From NCBI GenBank assembly GCA_031213475.1, contig JARUPZ010000029.1:7899290-7963289 (forward strand): DNA of 64,000 bases, written 5' to 3'. Below, one piece after another: positions 31,501-63,352 of this stretch (position 1 is its first letter; each line of letters starts with the position of its first letter). This stretch comes from Nereocystis luetkeana. Taxonomy: Eukaryota > Sar > Phaeophyceae > Laminariales > Laminariaceae. The notes beneath the pieces were generated by a model. It was not told the DNA's origin. It worked only from the letters and a program-made list of their open reading frames with translations, and did no database searches. Both the position numbers and the translations under genes were made by a program.

Positions 31501-32687
31501 AGATAATACGAGTACAACGCAAGTACAGCAGTGCGAAGGAGAGGCAAAGAAAGCACTGCCGTCACCAGCATCATGCCGGTACGCCATTACATGCACCAGG
31601 TACACCAGACCAGCTAACAGCTACGCGTGCTGCTTGCTGTAGCTGTAATACATACGGCAAAAAAAAACACCATGAAAAGTTCAGACACTTCTGGTACCGT
31701 GCAAGTCAGGCCAATGATCGGTAGCCGCGTCGACTGGTATTATCGTAGGCTGGCAGGTGTCAGGGATCAGGTACGAATCAGGTAACAAAAATCCCAAAAA
31801 AATCGTCCAACGAGGATTCGAGTTGAAAAAAATCAAAGAGTCGGACGGGTGAGGCATGACAACAACCCAAGCTCTAATATTAATAACAGCATGAGCAAAT
31901 AAAAACATTATCAATGGTCACTGGGTGACACGTGTTCGAAAGATGACGGATGCGCGGACAGCAAGCCGCTAAAGGAGGTCTACGGTCACAGCCAACAACA
32001 GCGCGATTCCACATGCGTGTTTACAGCAGCAGTGTTGTGCATTGGACACGGAATTTCGTGGCAAGATGTCGGCGATGATATCCATATTATGCCACCCGTG
32101 GAGAGTGGAGAGTGGAGAACTTGACCGTTCGTCCTCACGCACGGGAGTTGGCGACGCGAAACCAATCTAATGCAAGTGGTGGGGAGAGCACCTTCAACCG
32201 TGTGTGTGCCTTTATGTACGTGGTGCAACGACAACGGCGACCACGTCCACGACCCACGATAAGCAAACCCCGACCACGGACTTCAACCCCGCCCCCTCTG
32301 CGACGCCGCAAGCCTCACCTGCTGCGCCGAAGATCTCCTCTCTACGCCCACCCCACCACCTTCACCAACACCGCCATCGTCCGAATCCGCTGCTGAGCTA
32401 CCGTTCACTCCAGGCCGAGCATTTCTGGCTTGCAAGGGTTCAGATAGGCTGCTATCCACACCCGGTGGTGCTGAGTTAGCCTCACCCCCCACCCGATCGC
32501 TCCCGTGGCCACCAGCAGTCCCTTCACACGCTGCCGCCGCATGACGGCCAGATGGTTTCGACGGCGGCGCTGCTGCTGCTCTTCGGGGCACCTCTACGCT
32601 GCCGCGGACGGCGGGGCATGTGGACACCATCAGCAGAGCAGCAACTGCAAGGCATGGCACCCTCGAATAGCGATGCGCGGCCCTCAT
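16411..32687 (-). CDS. RNR2: Ribonucleoside-diphosphate reductase small subunit (class Ia R2), 9 exons
   Basis: R2 houses the di-iron centre and tyrosyl radical that drive ribonucleotide reduction to dNTPs; it pairs with R1. Exons in transcript order: 32687-32319, 29588-28938, 25940-25839, 24526-24438, 23276-23182, 21929-21856, 19792-19571, 18488-18390, 16578-16411. All joints keep frame and give 622 residues. Ligands, predicted numbering: D367 (AASDGIV), E398 and H401 (ESIH), E460 (AAVE|GIFF), E494 and H497 (DEGLH). The radical tyrosine is Y405 (QEM|YALLL), W331 lies in SFWTVEE, and Y597 in GEYQK. The C-terminus LDAEF resembles the R1-docking tail. The catalytic core is of normal length. The odd part is ~295 extra N-terminal residues (exons 1-2), low-complexity Ala/Ser/Gly/Glu-rich and starting like a signal peptide. 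The core is certain; exon 1 is inferred. Confidence 0.9.
16794..17335 (-). mobile_element. F5 poly(C)-ended repeat, longest copy
   Basis: On the minus strand it runs from a GGCGTCTGTTGGCAACGGCA-type start, through GCGCTTTGCGCTCGGTGCAA and GGTCATACGACTACGGCCAT, and ends GAGTACACC followed by a C run. It shares the whole ~540 bp with 39350-39940. Confidence 0.7.
17359..17475 (-). mobile_element. F5 repeat, 3' fragment
   Basis: GTCATACGACTACGGCCATG ends in a long C run (G run on the plus strand), less than 100 bp from the longer F5. Confidence 0.6.
17775..18120 (+). repeat. Degenerate minisatellite in RNR2 last intron
   Basis: Irregular units of the form CTTGACCCTGACCGGGAAGG with TTGC/TTGT, four to five times. 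Confidence 0.5.
18390..18488 (-). CDS. RNR2: RNR2 exon 8
   Basis: Acceptor GCGTCAG|GCG, donor AAG|GTGGGC, 33 codons. It encodes [20 protein letters not shown] then [14 protein letters not shown] partial copy of its acceptor and start lies ~0.7 kb upstream in the intron. Confidence 0.95.
18907..19168 (+). repeat. 52-bp tandem repeat, 5 copies
   Basis: Near-identical units (CAGCCCAAGGGCTGCCTACT and ATGGCGATGAGGCTGCAC in each) in RNR2 intron 7. Each unit ends with bases matching the start of RNR2 exon 8. Confidence 0.92.
19571..19792 (-). CDS. RNR2: RNR2 exon 7 (ligands Glu and His of DEGLH)
   Basis: Acceptor CCACGCAG|GGA, donor GGG|GTGAGA, 74 codons, phase 0/0. It encodes [40 protein letters not shown] and a helix ending EKSFICG. 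Confidence 0.95.
19947..20061. mobile_element. F1 MITE, diverged
   Basis: In RNR2 intron 6. Start TTACGGCGGACCATAATAAA, end CCCCCCCGTAA, with a TACCCTGGTA variant insertion inside. Confidence 0.85.
20235..20323. mobile_element. F2 hairpin MITE with TTAA on both sides
   Basis: TTAA-CCGTTTTAGG ... CTCTAAAAGGG-TTAA, with CCCTGTTTTGGGGACAAA inside the left arm. Confidence 0.88.
21386..21477. mobile_element. F2 hairpin MITE, ends mutated
   Basis: CCCTTCGAAGACCGCAGTCC to GGACTGCGGTCCTAAACGGG; the flanking TTAA is lost on both sides. Confidence 0.8.
21657..21746. mobile_element. F2 hairpin MITE
   Basis: TTAA on the left; arms CCGTTTTAGTACCGCAGTCC and GGACTGCGGTTCTAAAACGG. The outer C-to-G change occurs in both arms, so pairing is kept. 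Confidence 0.85.
21856..21929 (-). CDS. RNR2: RNR2 exon 6 (iron ligand Glu at the joint)
   Basis: Acceptor ATGTCAG|CC completes a split Ala codon. It encodes [20 protein letters not shown] and AAVE. Donor GAG|GTGAGC follows the ligand Glu codon. The loop is one residue shorter than in animal R2. Confidence 0.95.
22027..22131. mobile_element. F1 MITE
   Basis: In RNR2 intron 5. Nearly complete; the right terminus reads CCCCGTACA. Confidence 0.85.
22598..22952 (-). mobile_element. tRNA-derived SINE
   Basis: Read on the minus strand: GGTCGCCCCGGTGGTTCAAG (box A region), CTGGGTTCGAGCCCCAGG (box B), a ~230-bp body, and an A-rich 3' tail. Promoter and tail are both present. In RNR2 intron 5. Confidence 0.88.
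23056..23150. mobile_element. F2 hairpin MITE, diverged
   Basis: CCCTTTGAGGGCAAAACCGA to CGGGACTGCAGTCCCAAAAC, adjoining RNR2 exon 5. Confidence 0.65.
23182..23276 (-). CDS. RNR2: RNR2 exon 5 (radical tyrosine)
   Basis: Acceptor ACGAGCAG|GTA. The first base completes the Met codon, so the radical Tyr (TAC) directly follows the splice joint. It encodes [20 protein letters not shown] and [11 protein letters not shown]. Donor AAGG|GTGAGC, phase 1. Confidence 0.95.
24110..24214. mobile_element. F1 MITE
   Basis: In RNR2 intron 4. Complete GTAAATAGG-type copy with TA flanks. Confidence 0.9.
24438..24526 (-). CDS. RNR2: RNR2 exon 4 (ESIH iron ligands)
   Basis: Acceptor TTGATAG|GTT, donor GAAAT|GTGAGC, phase 2. 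It encodes [20 protein letters not shown] and IAMESIHQE, with the ligand Glu and His. Confidence 0.95.
24535..24945 (+). repeat. Degenerate CGTCACGAAA satellite
   Basis: About 400 bp of 10-12-bp units (ACGTCACGAAACGTCGCGAA and variants) directly upstream of RNR2 exon 4 in intron 3. Confidence 0.85.
25128..25363 (-). mobile_element. F8 236-bp TIR element
   Basis: Ends GTTCTACGATAGAG and CTCTATCGTAGAAC, a 14-bp perfect inverted repeat. The interior matches 11090-11275 in the opposite orientation. Confidence 0.75.
25435..25830 (-). repeat. Tandem array derived from RNR2 exon 3 and its donor
   Basis: Four decayed ~70-bp units (starting near 25439, 25508, 25577 and 25649) resemble the exon's 3' half: GCTCACCAAGTTCTCCATCA, then ...GGCCAACACCATGCTAATGA. 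Each begins with the complement of the donor GTGAGC or a mutated form. Unit four is split by an F1. Confidence 0.75.
25679..25784. mobile_element. F1 MITE inside an exon-derived tandem array
   Basis: Complete copy (TCACGGGGGACC start) that interrupts the fourth unit of the RNR2 exon-3-derived array at 25435-25830, so the array is older than this insertion. Confidence 0.9.
25839..25940 (-). CDS. RNR2: RNR2 exon 3 (iron ligand Asp)
   Basis: Acceptor CCCCAG|GAC, donor TTG|GTGAGC, 34 codons. It encodes [15 protein letters not shown] and [13 protein letters not shown] with the first iron-ligand Asp. Decayed copies of its 3' half and donor lie next to it in intron 3. Confidence 0.95.
26022..26205 (+). 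repeat. 59-bp tandem repeat, three units
   Basis: TTCCGAGTGGTTTTCTTAAG plus CCTGGGTGCATTTTTCACTG, starting at about 26022, 26081 and 26140, in RNR2 intron 2. Confidence 0.9.
26500..26585. mobile_element. F2 hairpin MITE, degraded
   Basis: ACCGCAGTTCCGTGTTGGGG ... TTTGTCCCCCAAACGGGGCT. The outer ends are mutated. Confidence 0.7.
26644..26732. mobile_element. F2 hairpin MITE with TTAA on both sides
   Basis: TTAA-CCATTTTAGAGCCGCAG ... CTGCGGTTTTAGAAGGG-TTAA. Confidence 0.88.
27690..27765 (-). ncRNA. tRNA-like sequence, possibly a pseudogene or SINE head
   Basis: Minus strand: TATGGTCAAATCGTCACGAT (D-arm-like), GCCCGATTCTGGGC (anticodon-arm-like) and GGCGGGAGTTCGATCCCCGC (T-arm-like). The acceptor stem pairs poorly and the anticodon loop is not standard, so I do not name an amino acid. 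Confidence 0.35.
28501..28747 (+). mobile_element. F3 TIR element
   Basis: AGGGTCATTCTTATCGGAGA on the left; CTCTCCGATAAGAATGAGCC on the right. In RNR2 intron 2. Confidence 0.85.
28938..29588 (-). CDS. RNR2: RNR2 exon 2: linker and start of R2 domain
   Basis: Acceptor GAACCAG|GTG, donor AGCCAG|GTATGT, 217 codons, phase 0/0. The first ~170 residues are disordered (Ala/Ser/Pro/Glu). The R2 domain starts near [20 protein letters not shown] and runs to [12 protein letters not shown]. Confidence 0.85.
30943..31186 (+). mobile_element. F3 TIR element
   Basis: Same ends and internal sequence as the 28501 copy, with TTA/TTA-like flanks. In RNR2 intron 1. Confidence 0.85.
32319..32687 (-). CDS. RNR2: RNR2 putative first exon: signal-peptide-like start and low-complexity leader
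   Basis: ATG at 32687-32685, 123 codons, donor CAGCAG|GTGAGG, phase 0. It begins [20 protein letters not shown] followed by VSTCPAVRG, a positively charged start, hydrophobic core and small-residue cleavage site. Exon 2 has no in-frame ATG ahead of the R2 core and starts in phase 0, so an upstream ATG exon is required; this is the only good candidate seen. It could instead belong to a separate small secreted-protein gene. Confidence 0.5.
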
Positions 32688-33010
32688 CGCTTTTGATATT
32701 TTGTGTTGCTGACCACACCCTAGGCTGAGAGGCAAGTTCGTGAGGCTGGACTGCCGAGAAAAAAAAGTCGCGGACACTAAACGAGGTGGACTGCTGTGCG
32801 TTTCGCGGGGAGGCGTGTGGTCTGGGTAGAGCTGCGCCACCCTCTATTAGGCGACTTTGAGGAATAAAGTGGATGCTCTAGATTTTACAAGGGGTTTCCA
32901 TTACATGAACAAACGTTCGCCTCAAGGGACCGAGGGACCCCTGCATTCGTGCGTTGCGTTGGTTGTGGGTGCACTTGGGCAGTGTTTCAAGGGTTGGTAC
33001 CTGGGTATCA
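32688..33010. promoter_or_regulatory. Divergent promoter between RNR2 and GH5 genes
   Basis: The proposed RNR2 start codon (32687, minus) and GH5 start codon (33011, plus) are 323 bases apart and point away from each other. The interval has none of the dispersed repeat families that fill every other non-coding stretch, which fits a constrained promoter. I see no clear TATA box. Confidence 0.4.
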
Positions 33011-58072
<25,062 letters not shown>

Positions 58073-58076
58073 GCTA

Positions 58077-58181
58077 CTACGGGGGATCGTGGTAAATAGG
58101 ACCTACGGTACGGACAAACACCTGTATGTTTCGCAAGTTTTACGGACAATATTTGGTCCTATTTGCTATGGTCCCCCGTAA
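58077..58181. mobile_element. F1 MITE directly after the GH5 stop
   Basis: Starts CTACGGGGGATCGTGGTAAA four bases after the possible GH5 stop TAA and ends GGTCCCCCGTAA. Confidence 0.9.
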
Positions 58182-58334
58182 TAGACCGTGGGCACGTACG
58201 GTCGCGTAAACGCGGAGGTCCCGTCAACCGAAACGCCCCAAGTATCCCACCGCCCCGAGGGAGAGACGATAGAGAGGTGCTGTAACTCTTTTTGGCAAGA
58301 AAGAGAATGGCTGACGGGGCTCCTCTGCCCTTGT

Positions 58335-58412
58335 AGCGGTTCCGTTTTGGGGAAATATTACTTGGAATTTGTCTGGTTCGTCCCCAAAACGAGACTGCAG
58401 TCGTAAACGTCT
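58335..58412. mobile_element. F2 hairpin MITE, degraded
   Basis: GCGGTTCCGTTTTGGGGAAA ... CGTCCCCAAAACGAGACTGC; ends lost. Confidence 0.7.
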
Positions 58413-58564
58413 TAAGGGCACTGACGACACTACCCAATGAATATCGTTGGAACGCCCATTAATGTTTTACAACACAAAATACGTGTACACGTAAACGTGC
58501 TGCCGTAGGCCATGGGATTATTCTTGTCGTGCTTTCTTTTTCGTCGGCTTGGGTGCTACTGCTA

Positions 58565-59012
58565 TTACGGGACTATATTAAATAGGACCTACGGTACATA
58601 CAAAAACCTATATATTTCGCTATTTTTTCCAACAACACTTGGTCCTATACAATTTTTTTTTTTTTTTTTTCTCGTCCCATTCATTATCTTCGCACATCTT
58701 CTTCTCTCTCTCCTTCCAACTCGTAACTCAGATCCGGGGTCACATAGCAGGCTCTTCTCCCCCCTTCCCGCTACTACGGTACGTGCCTTCATTTTTATCG
58801 CGAGAATATTTCAGCCTTTTCTTCCCTCGTCGACTCGCATCGAATTGTGCCTACCCACGCTGCAAGGCGCTCTCAACAATTGAATCCTTTTTTTTTTTTG
58901 CAAATAAAGTCCAAGTCCGACCCACCTGGGACTCGAACCCAGGACTCAAACAAGTAGAATTCGAGGTTAACCACTTGAACCACCGGGGCGACCGGTACAT
59001 GCCCCCCCGTAA
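58565..59012. mobile_element. F1 MITE split by a SINE
   Basis: Left part 58565-58652 (through TTGGTCCTATAC); the end TACATGCCCCCCCGTAA resumes at 58996. The SINE at 58653-58995 separates them, with a possible TAC duplication at the joint. Confidence 0.85.
58653..58995 (-). mobile_element. tRNA-derived SINE inside an F1 MITE
   Basis: Full-length copy with a long A-tail. F1 sequence is split around it (58565-58652 and 58996-59012), so this SINE insertion is younger than that F1. Confidence 0.9.
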
Positions 59013-59169
59013 TAGCGCAGGTATTGGGGTAGAGAGCTCCTCGAGGGCTAAGAGAGCCTAAGAAATTTCTCAGAAAATGATTTGGCGCTGACTATCCCTC
59101 TACCGTAGCGCGCGTCTTCTACAAGGTATTGGTGAGGCTTACCCTGGGCCGGGTACGGTAATGGATTTG

Positions 59170-59265
59170 TGTCTCTCTTACACCGGTAGCTCAGTCGGTA
59201 AACAACCTTCATAAAATGCCATTCTTCTTTGAACCTCGCCCCCGGCGCACGGTTTCGAAAGGGAC
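59170..59265 (+). ncRNA. tRNA-like D-arm sequence, probably retroposon-derived
   Basis: CCGGTAGCTCAGTCGGTAAA is a good box A. A weak box B (CGGTTTCGAAAGG) follows about 65 bases on. No consistent anticodon stem. Confidence 0.3.
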
Positions 59266-59314
59266 GCGTGGTCAATGGCCAATGACCAAATGACTCAATG
59301 CAGGCAACATATGA

Positions 59315-59600
59315 GTACCCCCCCTACCCCCCCCTCCCGGTATTACAGGGATGCGAGGGCCTACCATATTTTGATCGTACGACTACGGCCATGCATGACA
59401 TTGAGTACACCCCCCCCCCCCGTGCTCCGCCTCGGAGGGGATACGCGGGGCAAAGTGCAAGCAACGGATAGGTACGCTCCTCTTCCCCCCCCCCCCCGCG
59501 CCGCCGGCACCGCGCAGTGCTCCGTCCCGGCATTGCAGGGATGCGAGGGTTTATGGCCACACGACTACGGCCATGCATTACATGAGACCCCCCCCCCCCC
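59315..59600 (+). mobile_element. F5 repeat, two partial 3' ends
   Basis: Two tandem fragments, each containing CGACTACGGCCATGCAT and each ending in a C run (59410 and 59589 regions). Confidence 0.65.
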
Positions 59601-60524
59601 TCCCTGCCACCACCGTCTTCTGCCACTCCCTTTTTTCTCGTAGGGGGGGTTTTCCGCTCCGACCATGGGCTACCAGGCGGGGCAAACCGAGACTTGATAA
59701 CCGGGGCATCCATCGCGGCACTGCTATTGACGACAATGTGTTTTGTGACAGGAGAGCGGTCTTTTCGTGTTTTGCCTGGACGTCTTTTTTCCAGAGTGTA
59801 CTAGTCTTAGCGTAGGGGAGCGCTCAGTCACGGGGTCGACCCGTGATCTTCTGACATATTTGCTACTGCCTGACTGCCTGCTGTAGTACGGGAGGGGCTA
59901 ATGTTGTAAGCAGAGCCCACGATGGACCCAAACCCCAGGTACCTCCCTCAAGTTTACACAATAGTTTTGGGGTATGATTACTATTCATATATCCCCCCCC
60001 CCCCCGTGATATATCTTCGAGTCAGCATCGTGCGCGTTCGGGCGTTAGGCCGCGGCTGCTGTGCGTTGTCGTGCTGCTATATCGTAGCCACAGCAGCAGT
60101 AGCAGTCTTTTGAATTTTGAAAATATAGAAGAAACAAAAACTATTACTGTAAAGCTGGGATAACAGATTTTTTCCTCAAAAAAATATTTTTTTGCAAGCT
60201 TCGGTGTGACATAGTACTTGGATGATTATTGTGACGTGTTCGTAGGTAGCGGGTTTGTGCTGCACGAAAACTGTCAGATTTTGTAGACCAAGTATGGCAG
60301 CTACGTACACAGCCCGCAGTACGAGCGATCGAAGTATCACTCAGTAGTATTACACACAGCGTACAAATACTATTATAGGTGCTTCGACGAAATCCTTGAT
60401 CACAAAGCTGACGTGTTTTTTGTTTTGTTTCCTTTTTCTATTGTTGCTGGGATCCTCACATACATGGTAGATTGCGTTGGACACCATCCTCTTTTTGGCC
60501 CGTGGTATAGTACCTGGTAGCATT

Positions 60525-61225
60525 TTTTCATGTGGTGCCTTGCCAAGCGTTTTGATCCTTGCCGGCCATGTTAGCGGCAGGCCGCGGGTGCGACATGTTT
60601 TGGTGCTGCGTTTCGATAGGGTCTACAACCGCGGCAATCTCGCTGTGGGCCTGCCAAGGCTGTCGATCCTTTATGTCGACGTATGGTAACGTTTTTGCTG
60701 TGGGTCTGGTAAGTGAGGCGTTTGCCCCTTCCTGGCCATGGGAGCATGTTCGCGGGGTGTCTGTCAAGGTCTCCGATCCCTCCTGGCCATGGGAGCATGC
60801 TTGCTGATCCATGTCTGCCAAGGATTGTGGTGGTTTCTGATCGTGGTTAACAAAAAAATTGCGGTGTGTCTCTTCCAAGACTTTCGCCCCTTCCTGACTC
60901 GTATGGCATCACGTTTGCTTCGTGTCTGCCGGCGAGTTTGATACTTACTGACTGTCGTAAACCATGGTATATATATATATATATTATATATATATATTGT
61001 TTTTGCTTTGTGCCTGCCAAAGCTTTGTTTGACCCTCGCCGGCAATGGCAGAATTTTGCCACGTACGTGTCTGCCTCGGCTTTTGAAGCTTCGTGGCTAC
61101 ATACGGTAGTTTTTTTTTTTCTTTGTGTTTTGACCATAATTTTCTGCCCTCACTGGCCATGGCGGCCTTTTTGCGGCGTGACTGTGTAACCGCCAAGCAC
61201 GGCGTTCTATGCTTGGCGCGGCTCG
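60525..61225 (+). repeat. Degenerate ~55-bp minisatellite
   Basis: About ten loose units built from TGTCTGCCAAGG, then GATCCCTCCTGGCCATGGG and GCATG. Frames across it repeat SHGQEG-like peptides, which I take as a by-product. Confidence 0.6.
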
Positions 61226-61296
61226 CCGGGGTATGGGCCTCCTGCCTTCTCCCTCTCCCTTCCGCCCCCTCCATGTAGGTGTTGCTCCATTTTTTT

Positions 61297-61374
61297 AGGG
61301 GGCACATAGTAATCAGAGCCAAAAAGTAATAGTGAAAATACTGGTACTGGAATATATACTTCAATTATAGTTTT

Positions 61375-61413
<39 letters not shown>

Positions 61414-61630
61414 TTTTTTTCTTTGCTCATCCCATTTATTATCTTCGCACATCTTCTTCTCTCTCTCCTTCCAACTCGTAACTCAGATCCGGGGACACAT
61501 AGCAGGCTCCTCCCGCTACGGTACGTGCCTTCATTTTTATCGCGACAAGATTTCAGCCTTTTCTTCCCTCCTCGTCGACTCGCATCGAATTGTTTATGAT
61601 GGGTCCTGATTACTATGCGCTCCCCCATAA
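61297..61630. mobile_element. Degraded F1 MITE split by a truncated SINE
   Basis: Left arm GGGGGCACATAGTAATCAGA near 61299; right arm GGGTCCTGATTACTATG and CTCCCCCATAA at about 61597-61630. A (GT)n run and a head-less SINE lie between. Confidence 0.7.
61410..61593 (-). mobile_element. SINE lacking its tRNA head
   Basis: Tail and body as far as CGACTCGCATCGAATTGTT; the head half is absent, as in 5'-truncated retroposons. Lies within a degraded F1. Confidence 0.8.
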
Positions 61631-61631
61631 C

Positions 61632-61633
61632 AA

Positions 61634-61702
<69 letters not shown>

Positions 61703-61703
61703 C
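61632..61703 (+). repeat. (TTA)n microsatellite
   Basis: About 23 TTA/ATT units directly after the degraded F1. Confidence 0.95.
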
Positions 61704-62246
61704 ATTTCTCTTGCCATCCGACAATGTGCAGCATGATCTTCAACATGGATCACTCATAACTTTCCCGGAAGAAAAAAACCTCGAAAGATCTATAGTAATA
61801 TCTCTGATGATAGTGTGTTATCGAGGGCTTTGAGTTGGCTGAAGTTCCCCTTCTAGATACTACCGCGCAGTTGGCTGGCCAAAGAGGCCAACTAACCGAC
61901 TTTAGTCCGACTAAAGTGAGACGAGCGAATCGAGCCAAAAAAAAAAACCCGGCCCGAGGGGGGCCCGCTGAAGGCGCCCCCCGAGGGCCCGCCAGAGGCA
62001 CCTCGAGAGGATTCCTCCGAAGGCGCTGCCGGAAGCGATACTTACGCTATTTGATGTTACATTGTACTACGCGCCGAGCCTAATTCCAAGTATTAGTCGT
62101 AGTAGTGGCTGTCTCTCGTGACAAAACCGATTTACCTGGTATCATCTCCCGAAAAGTCTTGAAGCTGGTGGTGGTCGCAAAAAAAGTGGTTACCCCACCA
62201 CTGCAGTACGTACGTAGCGGTCTGGGAAAAAAACTAATTATTAATA

Positions 62247-62353
62247 TTACGGGGGGGCCATAGTTAATAGGACCTGTCGTATACATAAAAAACCTATATA
62301 TTTGACCATTTCTACTAACAATATTTGGTCCTATCAACTATGGTCCCCCGTAA
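62247..62353. mobile_element. F1 MITE
   Basis: Complete copy, TTAATAGGACC/GGTCCTATCAAC arm type; a TACCCTGGTA variant follows its right edge. Confidence 0.9.
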
Positions 62354-62454
62354 TAGTACCCTGGTATATATAATTGAGTCTGTTTTCACTTTAAGTATTT
62401 TGCCCTCAAGCTAACGGGGGGTGCAGTTTTTTTGACGAAATGTTTACTCTACTA

Positions 62455-62655
62455 TTACGGGGGACCATAGTTAACCCTTTATTGGGAACCGCAGTCCGCT
62501 TTTGGGGACAAACTACTCAAATTTCAAGTCGTTTGCCCCCTAAACTGGACTGCGGTTCCAAAGGGGTTAATAGGGCCTATGGTATACATAAAAACCTATA
62601 TATTTCGCTATTTTTACTAGCAATATTTGGTCCTATTAACTATGGTCCCCCGTAA
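62455..62655. mobile_element. F1 MITE interrupted by an F2 hairpin
   Basis: The left arm reads GGGGGACCATAGTTAA, then the F2 element, then TTAATAGGGCC and the rest of F1. Removing F2 plus one TTAA restores the normal F1 sequence. Confidence 0.92.
62475..62566. mobile_element. F2 hairpin MITE inside F1; shows TTAA duplication
   Basis: CCCTTTATTGGGAACCGCAG to ACTGCGGTTCCAAAGGGG, bounded by TTAA on each side. The host F1 normally has one TTAA (ATAGTTAATAGG) at that spot. Confidence 0.92.
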
Positions 62656-62754
62656 AATAGTACCCTCTGGTATAAAATTGAGTCTAATTTCACTTCAAGT
62701 ATTTCGTCCTCAAACTAACCGGGGGTGCGGTTTTGACGAAATGTTTACTCTACT

Positions 62755-62768
62755 ATTGCGGGGGACCA
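62755..62768. mobile_element. F1 MITE left-end fragment next to F2
   Basis: TTGCGGGGGACC remains, then F2 begins; the rest of the F1 is missing. This is the second unit of the ~300-bp local duplication at 62353-62870. Confidence 0.65.
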
Positions 62769-62770
62769 AC

Positions 62771-62858
62771 CCTTTTAGAACCGCAGTCCCGTTTTGGGGA
62801 CAAACCACTCAAATTTCAACTAGTTTGCCCCCAAAACGAGACTGCGGTCCTAAAAGGG
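62771..62858. mobile_element. F2 hairpin MITE
   Basis: Near-perfect arms (CCTTTTAGAACCGCAGTCCC and ACTGCGGTCCTAAAAGGG), TTAA on the right; part of the local duplication. Confidence 0.85.
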
Positions 62859-63247
62859 TTAAAGGGGTTTCTACCCTCCCAGTGTACGGTATATGGCAAT
62901 CATTGCCCTTTTCTAAATCTAAGTAGTTTGGGCAAATACTCCACACACCGGGCACCCGAAGAGGTAGGTGTGGTTTGGAGCATGAAGATCGCCTCCGCGA
63001 GGGTTTCGACCTAATGCATCAGGCATGGGCGTCGCCGTTTCTGTTCCTTGGTGACCATTGACACACCTGACGACCCTGATCGGACTGACAGACAAGTTTT
63101 CTTAGGCCTATTGAGAGACCACACGTTAGTTAGTGTACCACTTACTTGTGGAAACAGTGAGTGAGTGTGGTTCAACGTGGTGGATGGGTGAAGGAATTTC
63201 GCACCCAAAAAAGGAACCCTTAATGTTGCTGTAGTATTAATAGACTA

Positions 63248-63352
63248 TTATGGGGGAGCATAGATACTAGGACCAAATATTGTCAGTAGAAATGGTCTAA
63301 AATATAGTTTTTTATGTACACCACAGGTCCTGTTAACTATGGTCGCCCGTAA
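63248..63352. mobile_element. F1 MITE
   Basis: Starts TTATGGGGGAGCATAGATAC and ends GGTCGCCCGTAA; moderately diverged. Confidence 0.88.

Larger units (their letters stand above)
62353..62870 (+). repeat. Local ~300-bp tandem duplication
   Basis: TGAGTCTGTTTTCACTTTAA ... GACGAAATGTTTACTCTACT recurs ~300 bp later as TGAGTCTAATTTCACTTCAA ... GACGAAATGTTTACTCTACT. Both units run into an F1 left end and an F2. Confidence 0.8.

Noticed and set aside
60528..60878. A 116-codon frame with repeated SHGQEG
   Set aside because: Follows a degenerate minisatellite; no start context or domain.
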